Shown piece by piece: positions 53,130 to 64,000 of a DNA stretch of 64,000 nucleotides. The position numbers and the translations under genes are program-made. This DNA is from Isoetes taiwanensis. Lineage: Eukaryota; Streptophyta; Lycopodiopsida; Isoetales; Isoetaceae. The stretch spans positions 12,462,304 through 12,526,303 of the forward strand of contig JAJEKV010000015.1 in assembly GCA_021234155.1 (NCBI GenBank), given 5' to 3'. Position 1 is the first letter of the stretch; each line of letters starts with the position of its first letter. The notes beneath the pieces are model-generated. The model was given only the letters and a program-made list of their open reading frames with translations. It was not told where the DNA came from and did no database searches.

Positions 53130-53537
53130 TTACCACCTTAGGTGGCTTGGGCCACTTTGGTATGGCGGTCGGGCGTCGAGATTGGAGGTCTCCCCGACGC
53201 CCCCTTCAGGCTCCTCCTCCTCTTCGCAGCCGCCTTCTTGTTCTACCTCCTCGTCCTCCTCCTCTTCATTGGTTGGCGCCTGATGAGGTTCTTGGATGTG
53301 CACCGTCCCCCTAGGTCTGTCTTGGTCCTTCTTGAACAGTTTCTCCCTTCTTATGGCCTTCTTCTCTCGCTCCCTCTTCTTTCTCGCCGCCCTATCCTCC
53401 GGCCACTCCGCCATCTTCTCCTTCCCCTTCTTTTTGCTGGGGCCGACCTCTTCTTGATGGTGCTCCTCCTCCTCCTTCTGCCCACTAAGATGCTCCTCCT
53501 CATCCTGATGGGTGACATGGTCTCCCGACTTGCCCAT
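53130..53537 (-). CDS. Highly charged Glu/Lys/Arg-rich ORF, unrecognised
   Basis: 135 codons with alternating acidic and basic blocks (QDEEEHLSGQKEEEEHHQEE, SKKKGKEKMAEWPEDRAARK, EEEEDEEVEQEGGCEEEEEP). It may be a coiled or disordered tail. Same strand and next to the 51.0-52.5 kb ORFs, so possibly part of the same unit. Low-complexity composition makes homology calls unsafe. Confidence 0.35.
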   Translation of the reverse strand: MGKSGDHVTHQDEEEHLSGQKEEEEHHQEEVGPSKKKGKEKMAEWPEDRAARKKREREKKAIRREKLFKKDQDRPRGTVHIQEPHQAPTNEEEEDEEVEQEGGCEEEEEPEGGVGETSNLDARPPYQSGPSHLRW

Positions 53538-53599
53538 TGGCTGCGAGAATAATGTTTAAACTTCGATTTTTTCCTAATGGTTTGGGGTGTCAACTATGA

Positions 53600-56500
53600 A
53601 TTTGCACCATTTTTCACCTGGGTCTCAGATTGGGATGATTCTTCGACCCATTTTAGGTGAAATTTGATGCTCATGAATAATCTCCACTCCAATTTTACTA
53701 GAATGTTGATATGACACATTCTTTTTTCCTGCATCTATAATTTAACCTAACTTTATGACCCCACTACATAGGAGACCTTCTTTTTTTTCCCATTTTTCGA
53801 GGTTCAATGCTGGAATTTTCCGTCCCATGCTCTACTACTACTTAACTAGGGATATGGTCAGTGCTAGCGCTTCGTCAACCAAGAACATTGCTCTGATATC
53901 ATTGTGACATTCCCTACCAAATATACGACACCCGTTCGTACATCTCGCAAGAAATTCCCCATCCAGCCCTTCGGCCTCCAAGGGCCCTCCGTCTATCCCG
54001 CACCCCAAGGTATCCTTGGTGCAGAAAGGGGTCTTATGCGCCCTTCCCCTATGGGCCCCTATAACAACGAAAGCATAACATAACGTCAGCACTAACAACA
54101 ACTAATACATCTAACTACCTCGAAGGGTTAGCACATTCATACATCCACCAATACAACAAAGATATCAACATTCCATAAAACATGAGAGCTCCTATCCAGG
54201 CTCAAATTCGTGAGGGAAGTAGATTGAGGGCTAGGCCACAAGATAGAGTAGACCAAGATATAACAATGGCAGGGCTGGCTATAGACAATGGCTAGGGTTG
54301 ACTTCTCCATCTACCCCTCCTATGCATACTTTGCAGTCGGGCTAGATCGAGATCTGGCGTGACTATAACTTGTCGGAGATGTAATCCTACGGTATCACTC
54401 ATTAGACTAATCCGGGTTGCATCTCCCCAGTCCGATGAGGTAGGAAGGGTTACATCTTCCCTTCCCGATGTCTAGTGGTTCCATAGGTGGCTAGAGGATC
54501 ATGGCGACACACGATCCATCTCTGACTGAACCCCCCAAGCAAGAGCTAGGCCAACACCTACAACTCTTGAGAGGCGGCACAATTGGCCCAGGAGGTGTCA
54601 GACCCATACCTGGTCCACATGAAATGATCGGCTATAGGCCTAGCCCGCTATGGGTCCCCAGTAGCCGAGCTCAGCAGGGACCTCCCTCCACTTTGCCACT
54701 AGCCCCGTTGTATGGTGCTAAGTCACTCCATAGCCCCCGTAGGCGGGAGGGTTCCTATGCACAGGCCGCATGTAATAGGAACTAAGGGGTCTAGAACTAG
54801 GAGCATCATCTAGATAATTGCTACTAGGTCTGTACCCCCCTTCCCGATACACAAGAGGTGCAAACACAAGATCAACCAACAACGTACGTCAACATAACAT
54901 GATAATAATGAAGATGATATCTAACCTACGCACATGAGTCTACCTACTTGTTAGGGTTCCTTGCTTAGGGTTCGGAGCCTAGACTAAGGATTCTAGGAAG
55001 GCTCTACTAACAGGAGAAGATACTAGCTCATCTAGAATCCAGGTTCCAGATGATCTACCTATAGACTACTTTGAATACCTGCTCCAGACGAACTTCCTCC
55101 AACTCCTGGGGTATCCATGACTTGAAGGTGAACACAAAGTACTAATCACTGTCTTTGGTCAAGGATGAGGTAACAACCCCAACAAAATCTTATATTAATG
55201 TTTGTAGAAAATAAACGTCAAACCCAAGCCCAAATTAACATCACTTGCAGACGAAGCACAAAGCGATGCTCAATTATTTCTCGTCGTAAGCCACACATAG
55301 GACATAAAGGACTTAACTGATTTAGGAGGAGATTTGAAGAACTTGATTGAAGCAAAATGCAGCTTTAGGTTGAACTTCCATATTGAAATTCAAGATAGCA
55401 TTATAAAGTTTTGCAGTGTTGATGCTATTGCTAAATCCATCATCTATATGAAACTATTACGTGTGCTCCTCATTGGAAGTAAGCACTGGAACAAGAAATG
55501 GATATGATAGTCCAAAGAAGGTGTATACAAATGTAAGCTTCACCCTGGTCTAATGATCATATTGTGACTAAAAAGTCACAACTGCGAAGGTCATGACACC
55601 ATAATCCTATTGTTTAAATTTGGTTTTTCCGATGTGTGGAAAACTTTTTGTATTTTTTCTCAGGCTACTTTCCCTAAGGTTGTGAGGATTTTGCTCGCCG
55701 GAAAATTTTTCCAATAACCCAAAAATTAAAGACTTTCGTATGATTTGGGCAGGGGTTTTGCTTTGACGGATTCCTCTTTTTGGCGACTGAGGCATGCATG
55801 CCGGAGGAGAGACATCTGGAGAACATGTAGAAGGTGTTTCGATTCATAAGATGTTGCTCTAAACTCTAATTGGTAGTTTTGATATTACCGGGCAGTAACA
55901 GTAGTCCGACCAAACAAAAAACAAAGCATCTATGGCTTCTTAGCGACTCTCTGCATGTCTGGCAAGTTTCAAACCTTTCAATTCCAAGCTTAGCTTTTTT
56001 TTTTTTATGTGCATCCGTGCACGTGAATCCTTTTGCTGTCTAACTTGATTTCGATGCTTTTGCTTTGTGCTCTGTTTTCTGTTAGTTTCGATGATTTTGC
56101 TCTGGCTTTATCCCTAATAATATTCTTTAACACGGCTATATGATTGCATTGATGATAATTTCATGCATAAATGTTATCTTTGATTTGTGATGCACTTCCA
56201 GAGCCAGAAAATGAAGCACATCATTATGAATTTTATTTTGCTTTTAAGAGCCTATGAACATTTGTGTCCTCCATTATGTATCTGTAATCCCCCACAAGCA
56301 TGGATCAAATAGTTTGAGGATGTCCTTCCAAGTTGATGATCAGTGGACGTTTGCATTATTTTGGTGTAGCATATCTCTTTTCCTGTCTATGAAACATAAC
56401 TTAGATTGACCATGACCACTACTGTTGTGCCTGTACTTCGTACGTGCTAAACATGATATCTACACAGAACTATGCATCTTTGTTCCTCCAGGTTACAACC

Positions 56501-59350
56501 CAATTCTTGCCGTTAACAGAGTACCCCTCAATGGCAATTGATTGGCATAGCAAAGGTAAATTGGACATCCATACAATTTATATTGAGCAATGTCAACTTC
56601 TAGCTGTGTGTCTTCACTTGCAAGCAGACTAAGAACATTAGGTATGGCTGGTACAAGAAGTTCATTATTTGTATTTTCAAGTTCTTGAAACAAAATTATA
56701 GTTGTCATCATCCTAGCTTCACACAATGGTTTGAGTTTTCCTTCGTCATTCCACCAAGGTTTAAGATTTTTTCTAAGAGATACACTGTGTGAAGAAATAT
56801 AAGGGTGCCTGTGGATTTCTTCCCAGCTTATAATGGTTTATTTAGGGCATTACACTTCCTTTGCACAAATGTCCTTGGTCAAGCTCTTGCCTTCTGCACA
56901 ACAACCTGAGCATGAAAATTCTGGAAACTAGCGCGTATGATGTTTTAAAGCTGCCAATCCATGATGGCAAGTAGGGCATATTGTTAAGCCATGTATTATT
57001 TCTTTTCTGTATTCTTTTTTATGCTACTATTGCTATTGAATACTCTTTATCTCTTTATATCTTTGCTCTTCTGTCTCTTTGTTTTGTGCTCTGTTTAAAA
57101 CTAGCTACATGTCTCTGGATCACAGAATTGAATTACCTTATGCATCCGTCTTTATTGCTGGATGAGGCATCTCATAAATGTGAATGCATCGAGCCCTATA
57201 AATGAACTGGATTAAGGTTTTTAATTCAAACTGTAACAAGAATCAAGAATCATTGATGGCTTATCCAAATCTGTCTATATGACTATGTGATGTTACAGAT
57301 CCTAAAGTTTGAGTTCTGTTTCGTATACGATTATATCGATTTTTAATATTATTCATGATGCTGTAAAATGGGTAGAGTAATAAGCTACTTTTACCTTCTT
57401 TTTTTCCCCCCATCTTCCATTTTTGCCATTTCTTTATGATTCCTATGTGGTTTTTTTGCCTAATATAGAACATGGCTAGAGATTCATGAATTTATTCTTT
57501 TCTCATAGCCTATTGTTTCTGATGTTCAGAGGAAGGGAATGCGCAACTTGAATGCAGTGAGCAATGGTTGGATCAAGTAAGCTGAATCTGCTATTCTACT
57601 TTGACATTCAAATTGTTTAGGTTAGAATTAATAGATATGGCAAACAACAATTGGCAATGGTCATAACAGGATAGCCTTCACTAACGATGAAATGGCAGAG
57701 ATGCGATAATAGCTTTCTTTCGTTTTTCTATAAACTTCGTGCAAGCAACAGATCACAAATGTTTCTTCACATGGAGTTCTATCGTGAAGTGTTTGAAACT
57801 TTGTCAAATGCCTAGAGCTCTTGCTTATATGTTTGAATGCTAAAATGCTTTGTAGACTTTTAGCATGGAGTGTAAAAACACTAGCAGATTGCGCTCATTC
57901 TGAATTGCAAATTATCAACTATATCGAATTGTTGAAACTCAGTTTTTAGTGGTACTATTTTGATGTATTATGTCTTCCCAGATGGCATACCTATATCGTA
58001 TGATCAAGACAATTGCATGAGTTTTGGATGCAGTAATGGTGATATTATGCTACAACCGCATCAGTGTAAGTCATGTTAAGATTTCCACAATCTGTAACTT
58101 TAGCATCTAAAGCTGTGGCGTTAAAAGCTGGCTACATGCACTACAAGGTTAGAAATTGTAATATAGCAATATTTTGTTGCTCCAAGAGCAAGCATATTCT
58201 TGAGACGACCCTAAAATTCCAAGGTATTTTTTGCATTTCTTTTGCTTGGCAAATATATTCTTTCCAGAAGATCTTATTTGTGTATGCACTTCACTTTCTA
58301 AGAAGTGTTTCTTTATTTGCACTAACACCTTCATGATGATCTCATGCAGTTGAGACAATGACCAATGTGCACAATATAGAGGCGCTTTATTTGTTCAAAC
58401 TCCAACAGCATGGCATATGAAGGTATATATCTTGGGATGTTCACAATAGGTACAATGTTTTATATCTACTTTATGACATCAATCATGTTGCAGGGCTAAG
58501 CTCATGTTATGCAACGACATGAAATGGTTCACCAAGTGTGATTGGAAATGGAGAGGGCACAGATAGGCTTCATTGCAGGTCTAGAAAACACTGTACTTTC
58601 CAAGATTGAACAACTTATCTTTGTTTAGGCTTCATTGATGTTGAATTTGTGCCTGCCCGGGACCAAGGACATAGATAGGCTCCATTGCATATCCTGAAAG
58701 CAATGTACATCTCAAGACTAAACAACTTATCTTCATTTAGGCTTCATTGCTGTAAATTTGTGCTTGCAAGACTAAACAATTTGTGATGTTGAATGGATGG
58801 GAATATGCCAGTGCCAATGTGTTCTTTTCTGTTCTTTTCTGAAGCATTTGTGCTAGTACATTTGAATAACTTGGAAGTTCATATGCCTTTGGCAATATAT
58901 TCTTCTTTGATTATTCAACCTTTTAGGTAATCGAGAAGTCATCACATCATGTCAGCTACGCCTGAGAGTAATTTTATATGCCATTTGTGATCACATTCAA
59001 AAACCCTCCCAACATTGTTTATCTAAACACTATTAACAAGAACCTGTCTCCAAATACATGGTTTAGTTTTGGCTTTCAAAATTAAACTCATCTTCTCAAA
59101 TTATCTTCTCAAATTTTCAACACGAAGTCAATCGATTGCTACAAACAAAAACAGTTTTCAAGTTCTCCCATCCTCATTTCATACTTTATTTTCTTTGTCC
59201 CTTTTAGTTTGCACATACAAAATGACTTAAATACGTACTCTCTGGGTAACTTATCTAGGGAAACTCGACACTCCTAACATCAACATTTTTCCTACATTCG
59301 TAACAACATCAATTACTTCATCTTCCCTTCCAATACAAATACAATTGTAT
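53600..59350. other. Long region without a recognised gene
   Basis: Plus-strand pieces near 57531-57570 (LECSEQWLDQ) and 57980-58060 (DGIPISYDQDN) sit between splice-like signals, but their phases do not agree. 53880-54800 is GC-richer but has only short ORFs. Confidence 0.4.
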
Positions 59351-59354
59351 TTAT

Positions 59355-59384
59355 GCCCGGCAACGCCGGGCACCGTTACTATAT
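59355..59384 (+). mobile_element. Helitron-like 3' terminus
   Basis: A perfect 7-bp GC hairpin gcccggc-aac-gccgggc (59355-59371), followed after about 10 bases by ttactat. Plant Helitrons end in such a hairpin, then CTRR, inserted between A and T. The last bases here read CTAT rather than CTRR, so this is a mutated or divergent end. The 5' end was not found. Confidence 0.55.
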
Positions 59385-60195
59385 AAGTACATCCCAAAAT
59401 AAAAAAGAAGATATAAATTCTTATATATCTGGATGCTTTGAAGAGCCAACAACATCTACAAGACCTCTTGTTGACGACAGTGGATCATAAAATAGCAAAT
59501 TTGAGGATCGATGCTAACATGAAGTATTAACCATGAACATCAGGGCAAAATGAATAAAAGTTTATGATTGAAGGAATTTAACCGATAAACCAGGATAATG
59601 CAAAAAATCTACATACATTGTGCAAGTGCTATCTAGAGTTCCTCTCCATCCTTAAAATGATGGGGCAATTGTGCATCTATTTTAGGGCAACATGTATTTT
59701 AATAAAAAGACATATAATCAAATGTCTGCAAAAGATAGACTTTTTTCTGGTCATTCTGGACAACACCCATATTGCTCTTTTTATAAAAGGCGGGCTTAGG
59801 GACAAAGGTCGAATCAATGCCCAGGATACGAGTTTCACACGCTTGCACTACAGTAAATAACGTGGGACGGACGTCCAAAATAAATACATAAAATGTGAAA
59901 TATAGAATATGTCTACGTGGTGACTTTTTATTGCGATTCATTTTGTAATACAGGCACACAGGAAAAAAAACAAAGCAAAAAGTTCGTCTGGGGTTTGTGA
60001 ATCTTTCGCTATCAACTCCGGCAGATCATGAGGACCTAGCTGTATATATGCGTTTTCTGTTTTTAGTCGATTTGTTTCAACAAGTTTCTGGTCGGGCCGT
60101 AGTTTATCTAGATCTATCTGGCAATACAGGATCATCTTGTTCAAACTTCTTCCTAATTGATTGGTGTAATCCTGCTGCTCGTGAATTTGATTTGA

Positions 60196-61626
60196 ATGGG
60201 GAGGATCTGTCAAGGTTTCCTTCAATGTCTGTTGAAGTTGGTCAATTTTGCTCTTATTTTGGTTGGATTGAGCATGATTATTTACTCCCTGTGGATGCTT
60301 AACGATTGGGATGCTCGAAAGCATCATACAAATTTGCCGCCCTCCCCTCTTCCAGAGCCGGATGCGTATTTGTCATTGGCAGATTCAAACACGCCCAGCT
60401 ATTCAAGCGGCAATGGGATTTTTACAGTGGTAGGGCGCCCATATTTGTTCAAAACTATAGATAATTTGGACTACCATCGTTTACGAGATAAACTACCTGA
60501 ACCCTGGTGAGTATTTTGCATCAAGTTACGGATTGCTAGGTTAAACCTGAATTGTGACCTCACACAACTAAGGTCAGGAAGCACAGGATTAATCAGATAT
60601 TGCTGATTTATTTTGAGTTGTGCCATACTATTCCTTTTTGCAGGTTCATTTATGTTTTCTTTGGTATGGGCATCCTGGTTATTGTTGTGACCTTCCTTGG
60701 GCACATTGCTGCTGAGACATCCAGTGGGTGCGGTTTATGCTTTGTATCCAGATAATTCTTTGCCATTCCATTTCATACTTTTAGCTTTTCGTTCACTTAG
60801 ATAAAAAGGCTACTTTATTATATGCTACACATTGCACGGTAGGATTCTTAACATCTCTATAGTATGCAATCTTCCTACTGCTACTTCTAGTGGCACAAGC
60901 AACTCTTGCTGGAGTCATATTTTTTGATAAACATTGGGAGCAGGTGGGTTGAATTTCTTGCTTCACTATGTTGATATTGTTTTGATCCTTGGCTGATGCA
61001 ATCATATGCATGTATAGGAAATGCCGGAGGACCCTACTGGAGAGTTTGAAAATATTAAAAGCTTCGTTATGGACCATTTAGATGTGTGCAGGTGGGTTGC
61101 TCTAGGAGTTGTCATTGTACAGGTATGCAAAGCTGAATTAAAATCTTTGTGTTAATCTGTTTCTTTCTATCATAGTTGCCGAATTTTAGTTTCTTGACAA
61201 TGATTTGATGACTATAATAGGCAGTGGCATTGTTTCTGGCCCTCCTTCTGCGTTCAGTCACTATTGCTGCTCAGAGAGTCTATGATAGTGATGATGAGCT
61301 CATTGATTCAAGGTCAAGGTCAAGCTCTAGGGCTCCTCTTCTAGTCCGTCAACCGACCCAAGGCAATCCTGCCCCCATAGCAGCTCCAGATAATAGGCCT
61401 CCTCGCACTGATACATGGAGTACTAGAATGAAAGAAAAGGTATGCTTTTGTTGGTCTGCAATTGTTTCTATATTACAATATTATTGTTTATAAATCCTCC
61501 TTTTCTGGCCTGTGTCAGTATGGACTCGATACAACTCAGTTCTCATATAACCCATTAGAAGGTGGTGCACGAACACAACAAGCTTCTTCTATGCCTGAAG
61601 AGAAAAGCAGATGTGCAATTATGTAG
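60196..61626 (+). CDS. TOM2A: TOM2A-type tetraspanin, complete gene
   Basis: Six exons: 60196-60506, 60644-60743, 60863-60943, 61018-61122, 61221-61439 and 61519-61626. All are GT-AG and in phase, giving 307 residues. Four membrane segments are visible: ALILVGLSMIIYSLWML (TM1), FIYVFFGMGILVIVVTFLG (TM2), YAIFLLLLLVAQATLAGVIF (TM3) and WVALGVVIVQAVALFLALLL (TM4). The SSGCGLCF motif and the short extracellular loop are typical of the tetraspanin-18/19/20 group that includes Arabidopsis TOM2A, a tonoplast partner of TOM1. The C-terminal tail is Ser/Arg- and Pro-rich and ends RCAIM, a CaaX-like box. No defects. The start is the first ATG giving TM1. Confidence 0.92.
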
Positions 61627-63398
61627 TGCTTTTTTGTATTGTTGCATTAGTGATATTATCAAAGCCAGTAATGATGTCATTTATATGTACATTAAGACGT
61701 TTCTTTTCTGGTGATTTGTATATCTGCATATACAGTTCTTTGATTAGTATTAGAAATTTTCTTTGTTGTATCCCATGTGGACCATTCGAATGCAAGGAGA
61801 CAAATAAATACACGCAGGAAGCTTTTTATTTTAATTGACTATTCTAGGAAGGCTTTAGGAAAGAGACATGCATGGGGAGATTGATATAATTGGAAGCTGT
61901 TTTCTTACTGGCGAGAACACGCTGCCATCATTTTAGGCATATGTGTCTGCCACATATCAGCAGATGTTGCTACATAATCAGTTCTGGAATGCATGGAAAT
62001 TCTCAGGTGCCTTGATGTAGTATGATAAAGACCAACTTTGGCTACAGTAAGCCGACTTTTGGCTATGGGAAGCAGTAGATGCAAGGAACTTTATGACTGT
62101 GGAATTAACTGTTTATGCAACGGGGAACCCATGACAGGATGCGTGCTTGGAGCCAGGCATTGGTTTTTCTAAGTGAGAATGAGTTAGATATCTAGTTTGG
62201 TTGACGCTGCTTCTTAATGAGGATGAATCAGCCTTAATCAAGTAGCTATGAGAAAATTTTAAAGACTGACATTTGAGGAGGAGGACGTGTGCTTATGATT
62301 AGGGAGGGGGTGATTGGTTTTACTAAGCAAAGATTTGAGATTTGGAAGCTTCCTTAATGTAAAATAATTGGACTTAGTACAAGTAGCGACAATGAACTAT
62401 AGAGAAATTTCTGAAGCATGTGCTTGAAGTGCTGATGATTATGATGGCAGGAGCAATGTAGCATGGAAGCCTATGCTAGACACGTGATCTAGGATTTTGT
62501 AAACTTTGGGATAAAACTCCACTCAGCACTAGTTTTCTTAGAAATATAGTCAGTCCGAGTGAGGTGAAGTGGGTTGTAAAAAAGTGCGCATCTAAATATG
62601 TAATATATAAGAGCAATTTATATAATATACAAGTCTTTGTACTATGTAAGGCCTGTATGAATTTGAATGTATCTGTTTTGAAGATTGTAGCCAGTCAATT
62701 GTATGAGTCAATGTCACTAACATTCATGACAACACGCTTGGGATTCCATCAGATTTTGAAAACTTTGTTATTTCCTTTACTAAATATTATAGAGATTTGC
62801 AAATTCACAAAGGTGAACGTGGTTTTGATACGCTTGCTACTCACAATCATCCTTGCAAAGTGTGAAGGATTCACATAGATTCCCTTATGATTAACAGTAA
62901 TGATTCCTCTAGATTCATTTAAGATTCGCAAAGGTCCCCTTCGGATTCTCTTAAATTCTTTAAGATTCCCATAGATTTCTTGAGATTTTGTCAGGTTTCG
63001 TTAGATTCAAATTGACGAACTAATTATAGGTAGATATTAGGTGGAATATTGCCAGTTCTCAATCCAAACAAAGAATATTATTGCAACTGTTGAAAAATTC
63101 ACACCTCAGGCAGAAATATACCATTCATATTTGACATCTTTCTTTAGCTCATGTCCAGCAATATTTTTCCTTTATGGGAGGCCCTATTTAATTGGCCATG
63201 TTTAATCGTTTAACCTTGTCAACCACATCATATAAACTTGAAATTCATGCAACAAATGGCTTTACTTAAATGCTAATAATGCTACATTTACACAAACCAG
63301 ACAATGCAATAAGCCAACTCCTCATTTCCACGCGCATAGGAGCTCCTTTCTCTTCTTTAACTCTTCTTTGTCTCCTGAATAGATTGCTACCAAGGGAT

Positions 63399-63478
63399 GG
63401 TGCTATGGAGGATATGGCCTTTTGTACATGCTTGAAATTTCGTGTAAAGTGGTGCTATGGAGGTTATAGCCTTTTGTA
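63399..63478. repeat. Tandem repeat, 52-bp period
   Basis: ggtgctatggaggatatggc (63399) and ggtgctatggaggttatagc (63451), each followed by cttttgta. Confidence 0.85.
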
Positions 63479-63674
63479 TAGAAACGAGATTTCACTTTAC
63501 ATAAACAAATTAGACATAAACAAAAGGCATTTTAAATCTTTCTAAACTACTTGTAAGCTATTGTCTCTTTGTTGTCTTTGAATTAAAATCACGTATGTGG
63601 CCGAATCTGATATGTACCCAAGAGCATTTATGTAGTAATGGTGCTAATTAATTGCATAAAGCACAACAAATTCT

Positions 63675-63778
63675 ATTATAGAGATCTAACTCTAGTAACA
63701 CAACATTGAGAAGTTGAATTTTGTTCTTTTATAGAGATCTAGCTCTGGTAACACAACATCGAGAAGTTGAATTTTGTT
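63675..63778. repeat. Tandem repeat, 53-bp period
   Basis: Two 51-bp copies with tatagagatctaRctctRgt and gagaagttgaattttgtt, at 63675-63725 and 63728-63778. Confidence 0.88.
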
Positions 63779-64000
63779 GAATGGAGCACGACAATAGAGG
63801 GCGCTAGTGTTGGATCACATATTTTATGATGAAGGGGCATTGATAAATATATCTAAGACACTAAAGGCAATCACGTATTTTATGCCATGGGTGAAAGATG
63901 ATGGAAAAACAAAACAATGGTTTTGTTTAGCCTAAATGTACAATAAATGCAAATTTAATTGCACCAATACCAGATACAGGGTGTACAGGCTGTACATCCA

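Larger units (their letters stand above)
61627..64000. other. 3' flank of the tetraspanin gene and intergenic DNA
   Basis: No gene recognised. The tetraspanin 3' UTR probably includes aataaatac near 61804. 62870-63010 is rich in degenerate agattc units. Confidence 0.5.

Noticed and set aside
57531-58400. Possible plus-strand exons (LECSEQWLDQ, DGIPISYDQDN, ALKAGYMHYK)
   Set aside because: Splice-like signals exist, but exon phases do not agree and no family was recognised.
59997-60302. 101-codon ORF overlapping the tetraspanin start
   Set aside because: In a different frame from the well-supported tetraspanin exon 1; probably 5' UTR.
1-64000. CRISPR array, bacterial operons, rRNA genes
   Set aside because: All genes are intron-containing plant genes or eukaryotic transposons; the repeats lack spacer structure.

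Overview
The window is nuclear DNA of a land plant with a transposon-rich genome. All genes have spliceosomal introns. They include a plant peroxisomal-type M16 metallopeptidase, a TOM2A-type tetraspanin, a B3 transcription factor, a CAF-1 p60 (FAS2) homologue and a PPR fragment. Mobile DNA includes a Ty1/copia element primed by initiator Met-tRNA, non-L1-looking LINEs and a Helitron carrying an RPA-like gene. The very long introns, PPR style and LINE type would fit a fern or another seed-free vascular plant, but that placement is inference.

Layout. 67-22871 (minus): the 5' 18 exons of an insulin-degrading-enzyme-like peptidase, which runs off the left edge. Intron 17 (129-7910) holds a complete copia element (2637-7284) with two identical 178-bp LTRs and a 5-bp target duplication. 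Intron 13 (8656-15062) holds two joined LINEs (about 9262-14560). Other introns hold a copia integrase relic, an inverted pair of a dispersed repeat, and small tandem duplications. 24365-30199: a recent tandem duplication of 3.95 kb whose second copy lost 2.06 kb. It duplicates the promoter and first exon of FAS2, and only the right copy continues into exons 2 and 3 (to 30414). 30415-35970: A/T-rich DNA without a recognised gene, with an array of about 68-bp inverted-repeat units. 35971-37300 (minus): a truncated PPR gene and the 3' part of a B3-domain gene.

38975-50400: Helitron territory. An inverted helicase fragment (plus strand) lies left of a larger minus-strand Helitron with decayed Rep-helicase (43354-47520), followed downstream on the same strand by an RPA70-like gene (41200-43152). 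Further down are possible exons of unknown origin. The sequence upstream of Rep carries several duplications and a cluster of 24-bp palindromes. 51017-53540 (minus): several coding-like charged ORFs that I do not recognise. 59355-59384: a Helitron-like 3' terminal hairpin. 60196-61626 (plus): a complete six-exon tetraspanin gene ending in a CaaX-like tail. The rest is intergenic.

The cellular genes do not form a pathway. The window mainly records transposon insertion, decay and duplication around ordinary genes. The least explained items are the inverted-repeat array at 32.2-33.8 kb, the charged ORF cluster at 51-53.5 kb, the two-frame gag/pol in an element with identical LTRs, and the extra exons next to the Helitron RPA gene.
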